Part shown: piece after piece, positions 1 through 5,494 of the stretch | Numbering within the stretch: the stretch's first letter is position 1 | Layout: each line of letters begins with the position of its first letter | Origin: JBKCUA01 sp046318675 | GTDB lineage: Bacteria; Pseudomonadota; Alphaproteobacteria; JAJTHO01 | NCBI GenBank assembly: GCA_046318675.1 | Contig: JBKCUA010000011.1 | Location: forward strand, 1-9,464 | Direction of reading: 5' to 3' | Length of the DNA stretch: 9,464 nucleotides | Made by a program: the position numbers and the translations under genes | The notes under the pieces: generated by a model | What the model was told of the DNA's origin: nothing | What the model saw: only the letters and a program-made list of their open reading frames with translations | The model's database searches: none

Positions 1-35
1 AGAACAAGCTAGAAGGTCTGAAGCTAGAAGCCTGA
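1..35 (+). CDS. Possible 3' end of a gene entering from the left edge
   Basis: Read from base 3, the first bases encode NKLEGLKLEA followed by TGA at 33-35. The peptide contains a KLEGLKLEA near-repeat, created by a 10-bp direct repeat (AAGCTAGAAG at 6-15 and 21-30), which would suit the end of a helical or coiled-coil protein. Only ten codons are visible, so this could be chance. No function can be assigned. Confidence 0.3.
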   Translation, partial: NKLEGLKLEA

Positions 36-118
36 TCGTGGGAAGATGGTGGCTATCACCGATCCGGCGTATCTGAGGATTATTTTAACAAAAATTGCAT
101 CAATGTGACGCAAATCAT

Positions 119-156
119 CGTGCCGTGCCGTGCCGTGCCGTGCCGTGCCGTGCCGT
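119..156. repeat. Pentanucleotide tandem repeat (TGCCG)n
   Basis: Seven perfect copies of TGCCG occupy 121-155, with two further repeat-phase bases on the left and one on the right. The tract is uninterrupted and lies in a non-coding stretch upstream of a small plus-strand ORF. A perfect array of this kind is a simple-sequence repeat that can change copy number by polymerase slippage. It lies about 40 bp upstream of a promoter-like pair, so a length change could alter promoter spacing or local DNA shape, but that is inference. Confidence 0.9.
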
Positions 157-193
157 AGGATGGGGGCAGTAAGTTCTTTGTCAAAAAATTTTT

Positions 194-221
194 TTGCAAA
201 GTGGTCGGTACTTATTATCAT
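194..221 (+). promoter_or_regulatory. Weak sigma70-like promoter for the small ORF/RNA unit
   Basis: TTGCAA at 194-199 matches the -35 consensus at four of six positions. TATCAT at 216-221 matches the -10 consensus at five of six, with a 16-bp spacer. Transcription would begin near 228 and run about 230 nt to the strong terminator at 420-460. The call rests on consensus similarity and on the position of the terminator. Confidence 0.3.
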
Positions 222-282
222 ACCGCAAGGTGTGATTCGTTCTTGTTCTGCAGCCTTGTTGTTCACTGCAGAACTAAAAAAT

Positions 283-417
283 ATGGGGGGAAGATACAAC
301 TCCAGCGCTCAGCATGGGCGTCTGTTACAGACGGCCAACGACATGCTGAGAAAGAACATAATCAAGGCTAAGGCTAAGGCGGCTAAAGCTAAGCCGCCCG
401 AGCCCAAGCCTGAGTAA
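283..417 (+). CDS. Small lysine/alanine/proline-rich protein, 44 aa, unrecognised
   Basis: An ATG at 283 opens 44 codons ending in TAA at 415-417, three bases before the strong rho-independent terminator at 420. The N-terminal half (MGGRYNSSAQHGRLLQTAND, then MLRKNII) could form an amphipathic helix. The C-terminal half is a low-complexity basic tract of repeated KA units followed by PPEPKPE, and it resembles disordered nucleic-acid-binding or linker tails. There is no convincing Shine-Dalgarno sequence before ATG 283. The frame is open further upstream to an ATG at 130, but that version would begin inside the TGCCG repeat and looks artificial. I do not recognise a family. The same segment folds into nested hairpins (308-350), so the unit could instead be a small non-coding RNA. 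The best support for a real transcript is the terminator. Confidence 0.4.
   Translation: MGGRYNSSAQHGRLLQTANDMLRKNIIKAKAKAAKAKPPEPKPE
308..350 (+). other. Nested inverted repeats (two stacked hairpins) in the small ORF
   Basis: An outer perfect 9-bp inverted repeat, CTCAGCATG (308-316) and CATGCTGAG (342-350), encloses an inner perfect 6-bp hairpin, CGTCTG (319-324) and CAGACG (328-333), with a three-base TTA loop. Together they would make an RNA stem with an off-centre internal loop, or a cruciform in DNA. The inner loop is very tight, which favours a structured RNA. The structure lies within the 44-codon frame, so it may be the functional element rather than the peptide. Confidence 0.55.
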
Positions 418-419
418 GT

Positions 420-460
420 AATACCCCCGGTCAATCCACCCCGACCGGGGGTATTTTTTT
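420..460 (+). terminator. Strong rho-independent terminator
   Basis: A perfect 13-bp stem is formed by AATACCCCCGGTC (420-432) and GACCGGGGGTATT (443-455) around a 10-base loop. The 3' arm runs directly into seven consecutive T residues (454-460). It begins three bases after the TAA at 415-417 and points to a plus-strand transcript upstream. On the minus strand no T tract follows the stem, so it is not an obvious terminator for the tail gene ending at 500. Confidence 0.93.
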
Positions 461-500
461 CTGACCACTGACCACTGACCTCCACTCACCACTCACCACC
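461..500. repeat. Degenerate 7-bp tandem repeat between convergent genes
   Basis: Bases 461-481 contain CTGACCA, CTGACCA, CTGACCT in series. Bases 482-495 then contain CCACTCA twice, followed by a partial unit (CCACC). The period is 7 throughout. The array fills the gap between the terminator at 420-460 and the stop codon of the minus-strand tail gene at 500-502. It looks like a minisatellite formed by slippage, and no function is apparent. Confidence 0.7.
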
Positions 501-2095
501 TATTCCCTCCCCTCCGCCACCAGCACAAAATCATACTTCGCTTGCCCCACCACAATTTTGCCGTTCTGATCTTGGGCGCAAGAGCCAGGAAAAGCCACCG
601 TGGGGTATTCCAGCATCTGGTTAAACGTGCGGGAATACACCTTAAGTTGATTGCCGTAGAGCAGGCTCACGGCGACGCTGCCCGCTGCATCGTTGGGGTG
701 GCAACTGACGGCGACGGGGAAGGTACCGGTGTTGCGGGTTTTGATGATGGTATTGCTGGCAGGATCGATGATCTGAAGAACATCCTGACCCGATAGCGCA
801 ACCCAGATGTGCCCGGTAACGGGGTTACACGCCACCCCGGCGGGAAACAAGCCAACGGCGATGCGGGCTTTTTCCGCCCCAGTGATGGGATTCAGGCGCA
901 CGACGCTATCGCTCACGGACACCCAGAGGTCACCGTCGAGGCCGCGGCAGAGGCGGTATGGGCTGCCCACCACGGTGTATTCCGCCGCCACGGTGTTGCT
1001 GGCGGGATCGAGCCTTGCCACCTTGTCCCTAGTCGGAAAGCTCACCCATGGGTTATCCGATGCGTCCATCACAATATCTTCCGGGTAGTAGCCAACGGGA
1101 ATCGTCGCCGCCACCGTTCCGGTGCCGGGGTTCAGCCGCTGCACAAACGCATCCCCCTTATTCGTTACCCAAAGGCTGCTGTCCTGAGCGCGCACGGCGA
1201 GGTTCAGGGGCTGCGCCTTGAGGCTCCCCAGATAATCGGCGGTATCCCGGCCAATAGTGACACGGGGTTGCAGGGTGATGGGGTCCAGCACGCTCACCGT
1301 TCGGCGCACTTGGTTGGCTACGGCAATAGCCCCATCGGGCAGGAAGGTGATCCCCGCCGGGCTGGCTTCGGTATAGGCACGGGGCATGGTGGCCACCAGT
1401 TCCGCCTGCAGGTTCGGCACACGGCCGCCAAAATCGCTAAGGCGAAAGCCCTGAAACACCGCATAGCATAGGCCGCGAAAGGCCGGAGCGTTGCCCACGC
1501 CGACATAGGACTCAATAATGCTATCGGGAAGCTGATCTTCGTCACCATCGTAAAAAGCGGCGAGGGTAAAGTTGTTGGTCTGCTGAATGCTGGCGTTATG
1601 GGTGCGGGCATCGTAGATGAGCTTGCCGTCCGCCCACAACCTCCGCAGGCCCGTGGTCGTCCCTCTGGTTTTGAAGCGGGTTTCCTCGTCCTCGCTGGCC
1701 TCCGCCGAACCAGCAACCCCGGCAAGGCCAGGGGCTTCGGCAAAGGCAATGGCAAGGTCACACGTGGTATAGCGATCCACCACCGTGCTGACGTTTTTGC
1801 TGGAGAACTTACCCGTTCGTACCTTCTGGGTTTCAGTCAGGGTAGTGACTTGGGGCGTGCTCATCCACACCACGTTGCCAGCCACCCGGGCGGTGCCGTA
1901 CACTACGGGGATGGTTTGCCCATAAGCCGAGGTCATCACCTCCGGCACAGAAATGGGCGAAGTGCTTGTTTTACCCTTATTATTGCCAAAGCCAAAAATG
2001 GCGTTGTCAATATAACTGCCAACAATACTGCCCGCCGTGGCCAAAATCGGCCCGCCGACGACAGCGCCAAGGGTGGAAAGGATTACAGTTGCCAT
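500..2095 (-). CDS. Phage/GTA-like tail hub protein with C-terminal beta-propeller
   Basis: The 531-aa product appears to have two parts. Residues 1-235 resemble the N-terminal and hub segments of J-type host-specificity proteins and GTA gp15: a glycine-rich hydrophobic start (AVVGGPILATAGSIVGSYID, 11-30), then IPVVYGTARVAGNVVW (62-77), LWADGKLIYD (153-162) and the family-typical stretch LPDSIIESYVGVGNAPAFRG to DFGGRVPNLQAELV (189-234). Residues about 245-528 hold some 40-residue repeats with LDP/LNP turns and LWV/WVS/IWV blade motifs (W310, W350, W391, W431), as in Vgb-lyase/YVTN beta-propellers. Full J or gp15 proteins usually exceed about 1000 residues. This one lacks the long middle and fibronectin-like region, and also the TIM-barrel segment of gp15. 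I infer a tail-tip hub in which the propeller replaces the receptor-binding region. The start at 2095 has only a poor upstream GAAAG. No other tail gene is adjacent. Confidence 0.75.
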   Translation of the reverse strand: MATVILSTLGAVVGGPILATAGSIVGSYIDNAIFGFGNNKGKTSTSPISVPEVMTSAYGQTIPVVYGTARVAGNVVWMSTPQVTTLTETQKVRTGKFSSKNVSTVVDRYTTCDLAIAFAEAPGLAGVAGSAEASEDEETRFKTRGTTTGLRRLWADGKLIYDARTHNASIQQTNNFTLAAFYDGDEDQLPDSIIESYVGVGNAPAFRGLCYAVFQGFRLSDFGGRVPNLQAELVATMPRAYTEASPAGITFLPDGAIAVANQVRRTVSVLDPITLQPRVTIGRDTADYLGSLKAQPLNLAVRAQDSSLWVTNKGDAFVQRLNPGTGTVAATIPVGYYPEDIVMDASDNPWVSFPTRDKVARLDPASNTVAAEYTVVGSPYRLCRGLDGDLWVSVSDSVVRLNPITGAEKARIAVGLFPAGVACNPVTGHIWVALSGQDVLQIIDPASNTIIKTRNTGTFPVAVSCHPNDAAGSVAVSLLYGNQLKVYSRTFNQMLEYPTVAFPGSCAQDQNGKIVVGQAKYDFVLVAEGRE

Positions 2096-2160
2096 GGTGA
2101 ATGTTCTTTCGTGATAAAATTTTATATATTTTTAAGAAAAAAGTTGATTTTTTTTTCATA
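2096..2160 (-). promoter_or_regulatory. AT-rich upstream region of the tail gene, with a 12-bp palindrome
   Basis: The stretch just upstream of the tail gene is almost entirely A and T. It contains a perfect 12-bp palindrome, ATAAAATTTTAT (2114-2125), and several TATA-like hexamers on the minus strand (TATATA and TATAAA). Poly-A/T tracts flank it at 2127-2158. This suits a promoter, or a site bound by an AT-recognising nucleoid protein. I cannot pick a single -35/-10 pair with confidence. Confidence 0.35.
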
Positions 2161-2199
2161 CCTGATAGGGTGATAGCTAGTTGTTTAGCAAGAGGATAA

Positions 2200-2391
2200 A
2201 TGTTTTATATTTTTGTTTTTCAAAGAAAAAAATATCAGTTCTACATCATTAAAGCTGATATTAACAAGAACACACTAATCGTGCGCCTACCAGACGATCG
2301 ATGTGTTCAAGTGTTTTTGAAGTGTGTAAAAAACCCAATTTTATGCACAGAAACAGAAACAGAAACATATACGGCCACTCGCAAGAAATAG
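2200..2391 (+). CDS. Doubtful small ORF, 63 aa, unrecognised
   Basis: An ATG at 2200 is preceded by AGAGGA (2191-2196) at only three bases' spacing, and 63 codons follow to TAG at 2389-2391. The product is basic and aromatic-rich at the start (MFYIFVFQRKKYQFYIIKAD), with a beta-like middle (NTLIVRLPDDRCVQVFLK). It ends in a TETETE tract encoded by three tandem CAGAAA units (2348-2365). The stop codon lies within a hairpin that leads into a T run, and a second, stronger terminator follows. Composition is far more AT-rich than the neighbours. I see no family. It may be real and recently acquired, or just an open frame in AT-rich spacer. Confidence 0.25.
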   Translation: MFYIFVFQRKKYQFYIIKADINKNTLIVRLPDDRCVQVFLKCVKNPILCTETETETYTATRKK

Positions 2392-2400
2392 GCCGTTTTT
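2371..2400 (+). terminator. Weak hairpin with T run, end of the AT-rich unit
   Basis: ACGGCC (2371-2376) pairs with GGCCGT (2391-2396) across a 14-base loop, and the 3' arm leads into five T residues (2396-2400). A six-base stem with a large loop is a modest terminator. It is followed nine bases later by a much stronger one, so the two may act in tandem. Confidence 0.4.
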
Positions 2401-2408
2401 AACCTGAG

Positions 2409-2448
2409 AATCCCCCATGCGCCTTCGGGCAATGGGGGATTTTCTTTT
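2409..2448 (+). terminator. Rho-independent terminator with TTCG loop
   Basis: AATCCCCCAT (2409-2418) pairs with ATGGGGGATT (2432-2441). Inside it, GCC and GGC close a TTCG tetraloop, with a small internal loop between the two stems. The 3' arm is followed by TTTCTTTT. The T tract is on the plus-strand side, so it ends a plus-strand transcript from the 2100-2400 region. The main stem is a perfect 10 bp and C/G-rich. Confidence 0.8.
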
Positions 2449-2505
2449 ACCCGCCAAAACACTAAAAAACCCTTTTTTAAAAATAATCCGGCAGTATACT
2501 GAATC

Positions 2506-2798
2506 GTGCAGCGACTCAACGCCCTCCGCCAACACCGTGATGCCGTGCTTGCCTTGGCGCATCAGTATGGAGTCAACGGCCTGCGCGTGTTCGGTTCCGT
2601 CGCCCGGGGGATGCCCGCCCAGACAGCGCTATTGATTTCCTCATCAGCGGCATGGACGAGGGCAAAGACTTGATCGATTTCATCGAGTTCAAGCATGATC
2701 TGGAAAAACTGCTGCACTGCCCCGTGGATGTTATTGGGGAAAAGGGGCTGTATTGGTATCTGCGGGATAAAATTCTGGCCGAGGCAGTGGCGTTGTAA
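2506..2798 (+). pseudogene. MntA-type minimal nucleotidyltransferase, frameshifted
   Basis: From GTG 2506 the first frame encodes 35 residues ending in the nucleotide-binding motif GSVARG. After the G run at 2606-2610 the family homology continues in the -1 frame: DARPDSAIDFLI, then a helical stretch, then CPVDVIGEKGLYWYLRDKIL, ending at TAA 2796-2798. Joined, the two halves make about 97 residues, the usual length of MNT-domain antitoxins of HepT/MntA systems, which transfer AMP to the toxin. One base appears to be missing from the G run. The usual SDID motif also reads SAID, so one of the two metal-binding aspartates is lost. No HepT gene lies next to it. A TGA sits just upstream of the GTG, and no ribosome-binding site is evident. 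A sequencing error could explain the shift but not easily the lost aspartate as well. It is most likely a decaying orphan. Confidence 0.8.
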
Positions 2799-2825
2799 GG
2801 CCAATGTGCAGTCTATGATTAGGCT

Positions 2826-2864
2826 GTGTTAGGAAATTTAACACAAGGTGTTAAAAATTATAAC
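2826..2864 (+). promoter_or_regulatory. Dyad operator and promoter-like region upstream of dapA
   Basis: A perfect 8-bp inverted repeat, TTTAACAC-AAG-GTGTTAAA, spans 2837-2855. A third half-site, GTGTTA, lies at 2826-2831 and pairs with the left arm, giving three alternating copies of the same hexamer. TATAAC at 2859-2864 could be a -10 box with TTAACA (2838-2843) as a close-to-consensus -35 at a short 15-bp spacing. The dyad would then cover the -35 region, as an operator would. Transcription from here would give dapA an 80-base leader. The low GC content and lack of a T run argue against a terminator. Confidence 0.45.
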
Positions 2865-2951
2865 GTGACTTCTTCCACCAATAAAAAACCTACACGAAAA
2901 AAGCAAAAACTCCCCCCTTCACACCTGCAATTTCCCCGCTAGACTCCCCCC

Positions 2952-3836
2952 ATGCTCAATGCTCACGGCTCGTACACTGCCCTTGTCACCCCCTTTACCG
3001 AAGCGGGGGCGGTGGACTGGAAAGCCTTTGAACACCTGCTGGAACGCCAGATTGCCCACGGCACCCACGGCGTGATTCCCGTGGGCACTACCGGTGAATC
3101 CCCCACCCTGAGCATGGAAGAACACAAAGAGGTCATCCACCAAACGGTGGCTCTGGCCAATGGCCGGGTGAAGGTGCTGGCCGGGACAGGCTCCAACAGC
3201 ACGGCAGAGGCTATTGAACTCACCCTCTATGCCGAGGACGCCGGTGCCGACGGCGCGTTGCTAGTGACCCCGTACTACAATAAGCCCACGCAAGAAGGAC
3301 TATTTCAGCATTTTTCGGCTATCCATAAAGCAACGCAACTACCCCTGATGCTCTACGATGTTCCGGGGCGGACGGTGACACGGTTGAGCGACGATTTAAT
3401 TCGCCGCCTGCACAAGGAATTTCCCCGCTTTTTTGGCCTCAAAGATGCCACCGGCGATTTAAATAGGCCGTTGGCCTTGCGCCAATCCATGCCGGCGGCT
3501 TTTCGCCTGTTTTCCGGGGAGGACGGCACCGTTCTGCCGTTTTATATTCAAGGCGGCGATGGTTGTATCTCTGTGGTCAGCAACGTCGCCCCCAGCCTGT
3601 GCCGGGATTTGTACGACGCTGCCAGTTCCGGCCATTGGGCGGAGGCACAGCGCCTTAACGGCCTCCTGTTTCCCTTGGCGCAAGCATTATTCCTCGAGAC
3701 CAGCCCAGCCCCGGTGAAATACGCCCTATTGCGGCTGAAGCTATGCCATGAGACCCTGCGCCTGCCGCTGGTGCCTTGCGGCGCGACGACCCGGGCGGCG
3801 GTGGATGGGGCGTTGGCGCATGCGGGGCTGCTTTAG
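2952..3836 (+). CDS. dapA: 4-hydroxy-tetrahydrodipicolinate synthase
   Basis: This cytosolic enzyme condenses pyruvate with aspartate semialdehyde, the first committed step to diaminopimelate and lysine. The 294-aa length is typical of the family. Its landmarks are visible: GTTGESPTLS (residues 45-54) with the two active-site threonines, LLVTPYYNKP (103-112), LYDVPGRT (134-141) with catalytic Tyr135 and Arg140, and GLKDATGD (162-169) with Schiff-base Lys164. GEDG and the GGDGCISVVSN stretch follow. The start is the ATG at 2952. It has no Shine-Dalgarno sequence (the preceding bases are C-rich), but the protein begins correctly at MLNAHGSYTALVTPF. It stands alone, 153 bp after the broken nucleotidyltransferase and 186 bp before yejB. 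The catalytic set is intact, so it should be active. Confidence 0.97.
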   Translation: MLNAHGSYTALVTPFTEAGAVDWKAFEHLLERQIAHGTHGVIPVGTTGESPTLSMEEHKEVIHQTVALANGRVKVLAGTGSNSTAEAIELTLYAEDAGADGALLVTPYYNKPTQEGLFQHFSAIHKATQLPLMLYDVPGRTVTRLSDDLIRRLHKEFPRFFGLKDATGDLNRPLALRQSMPAAFRLFSGEDGTVLPFYIQGGDGCISVVSNVAPSLCRDLYDAASSGHWAEAQRLNGLLFPLAQALFLETSPAPVKYALLRLKLCHETLRLPLVPCGATTRAAVDGALAHAGLL

Positions 3837-3894
3837 TCTCTTAGGCAAAACGGGTGAGTAGGTTATAGGCGTCCGCTGCCTCTCTGCCTTTCTT

Positions 3895-3923
3895 TTGGGT
3901 AAGCCTGTCGTAATTCATAGAAT
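3895..3923 (+). promoter_or_regulatory. Possible sigma70 promoter for yejB
   Basis: TTGGGT (3895-3900) and TAGAAT (3918-3923) are separated by exactly 17 bp. The -10 box matches five of six consensus positions and the -35 box three. It lies about 100 bp upstream of yejB in the 186-bp spacer after dapA, where no other gene fits. The region from about 3910 to 3985 is noticeably AT-rich. Confidence 0.3.
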
Positions 3924-4022
3924 AAAGTACAAAGTATGACATTATAGTTTTCAAGTTAATAGTGTTTTCTAAGCGCAGTATCATCTTTACAACCCAGCCC
4001 CGCTCATGTTCTCTAACCTCCC

Positions 4023-5099
4023 ATGACCACCTACCTCCTCCGGCGATTGTTGTTGCTTGTTCCGACGCTGCTGGGGATATTGTTGTTGAATTTTATTATT
4101 ATACAAACTGCCCCAGGGGGGCCGATTGAGCAGATTCTGGTGGCCTCTCGCGGTGAGGTTGCTGGTGCCACGGCGCGGATAGGGGGCAGCGGCGGCGGCG
4201 AAGCCATCACCAGCCACACCGGCATCCCCGACGCCAGCCGTATTGATGCCCAACTGCGCGAAGAACTGCGCCAACGGTTCGGCTTTGACAAACCGTGGTG
4301 GGAGCGTTTTGGGACAATGCTGGTGAATTTTCTCCGCTTTGATTTTGGTGATAGCTTCCTCAAGGATCGTCCCGTTATTGATTTGATTTTGGAAAAGCTT
4401 CCGGTTTCGGTCTCGCTGGGGGTGTGGAGCACTCTTATCATCTACCTGGTCTCCATCCCCCTCGGCATTCGCAAGGCACAGCAGCAGGGCAGTCCCTTTG
4501 ATCGCTGGAGCACCACCGCCGTGGTCATCGGCTACGCCGTGCCTGGGTATTTGTTTGCCGTGCTGCTGATTATTCTTTTTGCGGGGGGGAGCTATTGGAG
4601 TTTTTTTCCCCTGCGCGGCCTCACTTCCCCGGGGGCAGAGGAGTTATCATGGGCGGGGCAGGTGGCGGATTATGCTTGGCATTTGGTGCTACCCATCACT
4701 GCCCTTGTCATCGGCGGCTTTGCCACGCTAACGTTGCTTACCCGGAATGCTTTTTTGGAGGAATCGGCCAAGCAATACGTTATGCTGGCCACCGCGAAGG
4801 GTTGCACCCCCCGGCGCATCCTGTGGGGGCATATTTTCCGCAACGCCATGCTGCTGGTCATTGCCGGGTTTCCGGCCACATTAATTGGGATGCTGTTCAC
4901 CGGATCGGTGCTCATTGAGGTGATTTTTTCTCTCGACGGCCTAGGGATGCTGGGCTTCGAGGCCGCCCTCAACCGCGACTACCCGGTGGTGTTTGCGACG
5001 CTGTATATCTTCACCCTGCTGGGGCTGGTCATGGGGATTCTCACGGACGTGGTGTATGTGCTGGTGGATCCGAGGGTGGATTTTGAGGGGAGGGGGTGA
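4023..5099 (+). CDS. yejB: Microcin C/oligopeptide ABC transporter permease YejB
   Basis: This inner-membrane permease belongs to the binding-protein-dependent importer family. YejB normally pairs with YejE, the ATPase YejF and the binding protein YejA to take up peptides, including microcin C. The 358 residues match the family (about 364 in E. coli). They show an N-terminal membrane helix (residues 9-29), the glycine-rich periplasmic loop typical of YejB (about 43-75), RFGFDKPWWERF (85-96), and several further membrane helices from about 128. The EAA loop that contacts the ATPase is at about 246-275 (EESAKQYVMLATAKG, then RRILWGHIFRNAM). The C-terminal DPRVDFEGRG is characteristic. No Shine-Dalgarno sequence precedes ATG 4023. 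The downstream gene is not yejE and no ATPase gene is in the window, so this subunit is either orphaned or served by genes elsewhere. Confidence 0.93.
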   Translation: MTTYLLRRLLLLVPTLLGILLLNFIIIQTAPGGPIEQILVASRGEVAGATARIGGSGGGEAITSHTGIPDASRIDAQLREELRQRFGFDKPWWERFGTMLVNFLRFDFGDSFLKDRPVIDLILEKLPVSVSLGVWSTLIIYLVSIPLGIRKAQQQGSPFDRWSTTAVVIGYAVPGYLFAVLLIILFAGGSYWSFFPLRGLTSPGAEELSWAGQVADYAWHLVLPITALVIGGFATLTLLTRNAFLEESAKQYVMLATAKGCTPRRILWGHIFRNAMLLVIAGFPATLIGMLFTGSVLIEVIFSLDGLGMLGFEAALNRDYPVVFATLYIFTLLGLVMGILTDVVYVLVDPRVDFEGRG

Positions 5100-5101
5100 A
5101 G

Positions 5102-5145
5102 TGCCTATCAATATTTGATCTTAAACCCGCTAGGCAACACCTTTT
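5102..5145 (+). terminator. Weak hairpin after yejB
   Basis: TGCCTA (5102-5107) and TAGGCA (5131-5136) form a perfect 6-bp stem around a 23-base loop, followed by ACACCTTTTT. The stem is short and the loop large, so this is a weak candidate terminator between yejB and the membrane-protein pair. Confidence 0.25.
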
Positions 5146-5191
5146 TCCAGTGCTATGAAAGCCCCACAAGAACCACGGAAAAGGATACCCC

Positions 5192-5482
5192 ATGCCCGCA
5201 CCGATTCATGATTTTATCAATAAGAACAAAGAAATAATTTTGAAGGTAGGGATTGTCGCCGTGGGCGTGCCATTATTGGTGCTGCTGGGGATGTTGTTGT
5301 TCACGGTGGGGCAGTTTTTGGTGTCACTGGTGCTGTTTATTGTTGTCTGTTTCTTTTTGCTGGGGCTGGCGGCAATGTTGTGGAGTTATGTTGAGGAATA
5401 CCTGGCCGCAAAAGTCAGTAAAAACACCAGCGATATTGTAGAAAGTGGCAAAGACGATTACCGCGACCTAACAAACTCCTAG
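5192..5482 (+). CDS. Small two-helix inner-membrane protein, 96 aa
   Basis: I recognise no family. Residues about 16-38 (ILKVGIVAVGVPLLVLLGML) and 40-67 (a run of V, L, F and I with SLVLFIVVCFFLLGLAAML) form two adjacent hydrophobic helices joined by a very short turn, giving a membrane hairpin. The charged N-terminus (HDFINKNKEI) and the charged C-terminal tail (about 70-96, VEEYLAAKVSKNTSDI) would lie on the same side, probably the cytoplasm. The ATG at 5192 has a good AAGGA (5181-5185) at six bases' spacing. Its stop codon TAG (5480-5482) overlaps the AGGG that serves as the ribosome-binding site of the next gene, only 12 bp away. The two are therefore probably translationally coupled, and this may be a partner of the 713-aa protein. 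Confidence 0.8.
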   Translation: MPAPIHDFINKNKEIILKVGIVAVGVPLLVLLGMLLFTVGQFLVSLVLFIVVCFFLLGLAAMLWSYVEEYLAAKVSKNTSDIVESGKDDYRDLTNS

Positions 5483-5494
5483 GGTAACAGACGC

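Noticed and set aside
119..156. TGCCG array as a CRISPR or iteron origin
   Set aside because: The units are five bases with no spacers, and there is no replication protein, cas gene or DnaA-box cluster nearby.
809..1471. Long plus-strand open frame (220 codons) inside the tail gene
   Set aside because: It lies antisense to the tail hub/propeller gene. Its product is rich in H, R and G with no recognisable motif, as expected from a shadow frame in GC-rich coding DNA.
1598..2173. Plus-strand open frame of 191 codons opposite the tail gene start
   Set aside because: It is antisense to the conserved hub region and runs on into the AT-rich spacer, with no motif or ribosome-binding site.
2562..2804. 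Minus-strand open frame of 80 codons opposite the nucleotidyltransferase
   Set aside because: The plus strand carries clear nucleotidyltransferase motifs in two joined frames. The antisense frame has no motif of its own.
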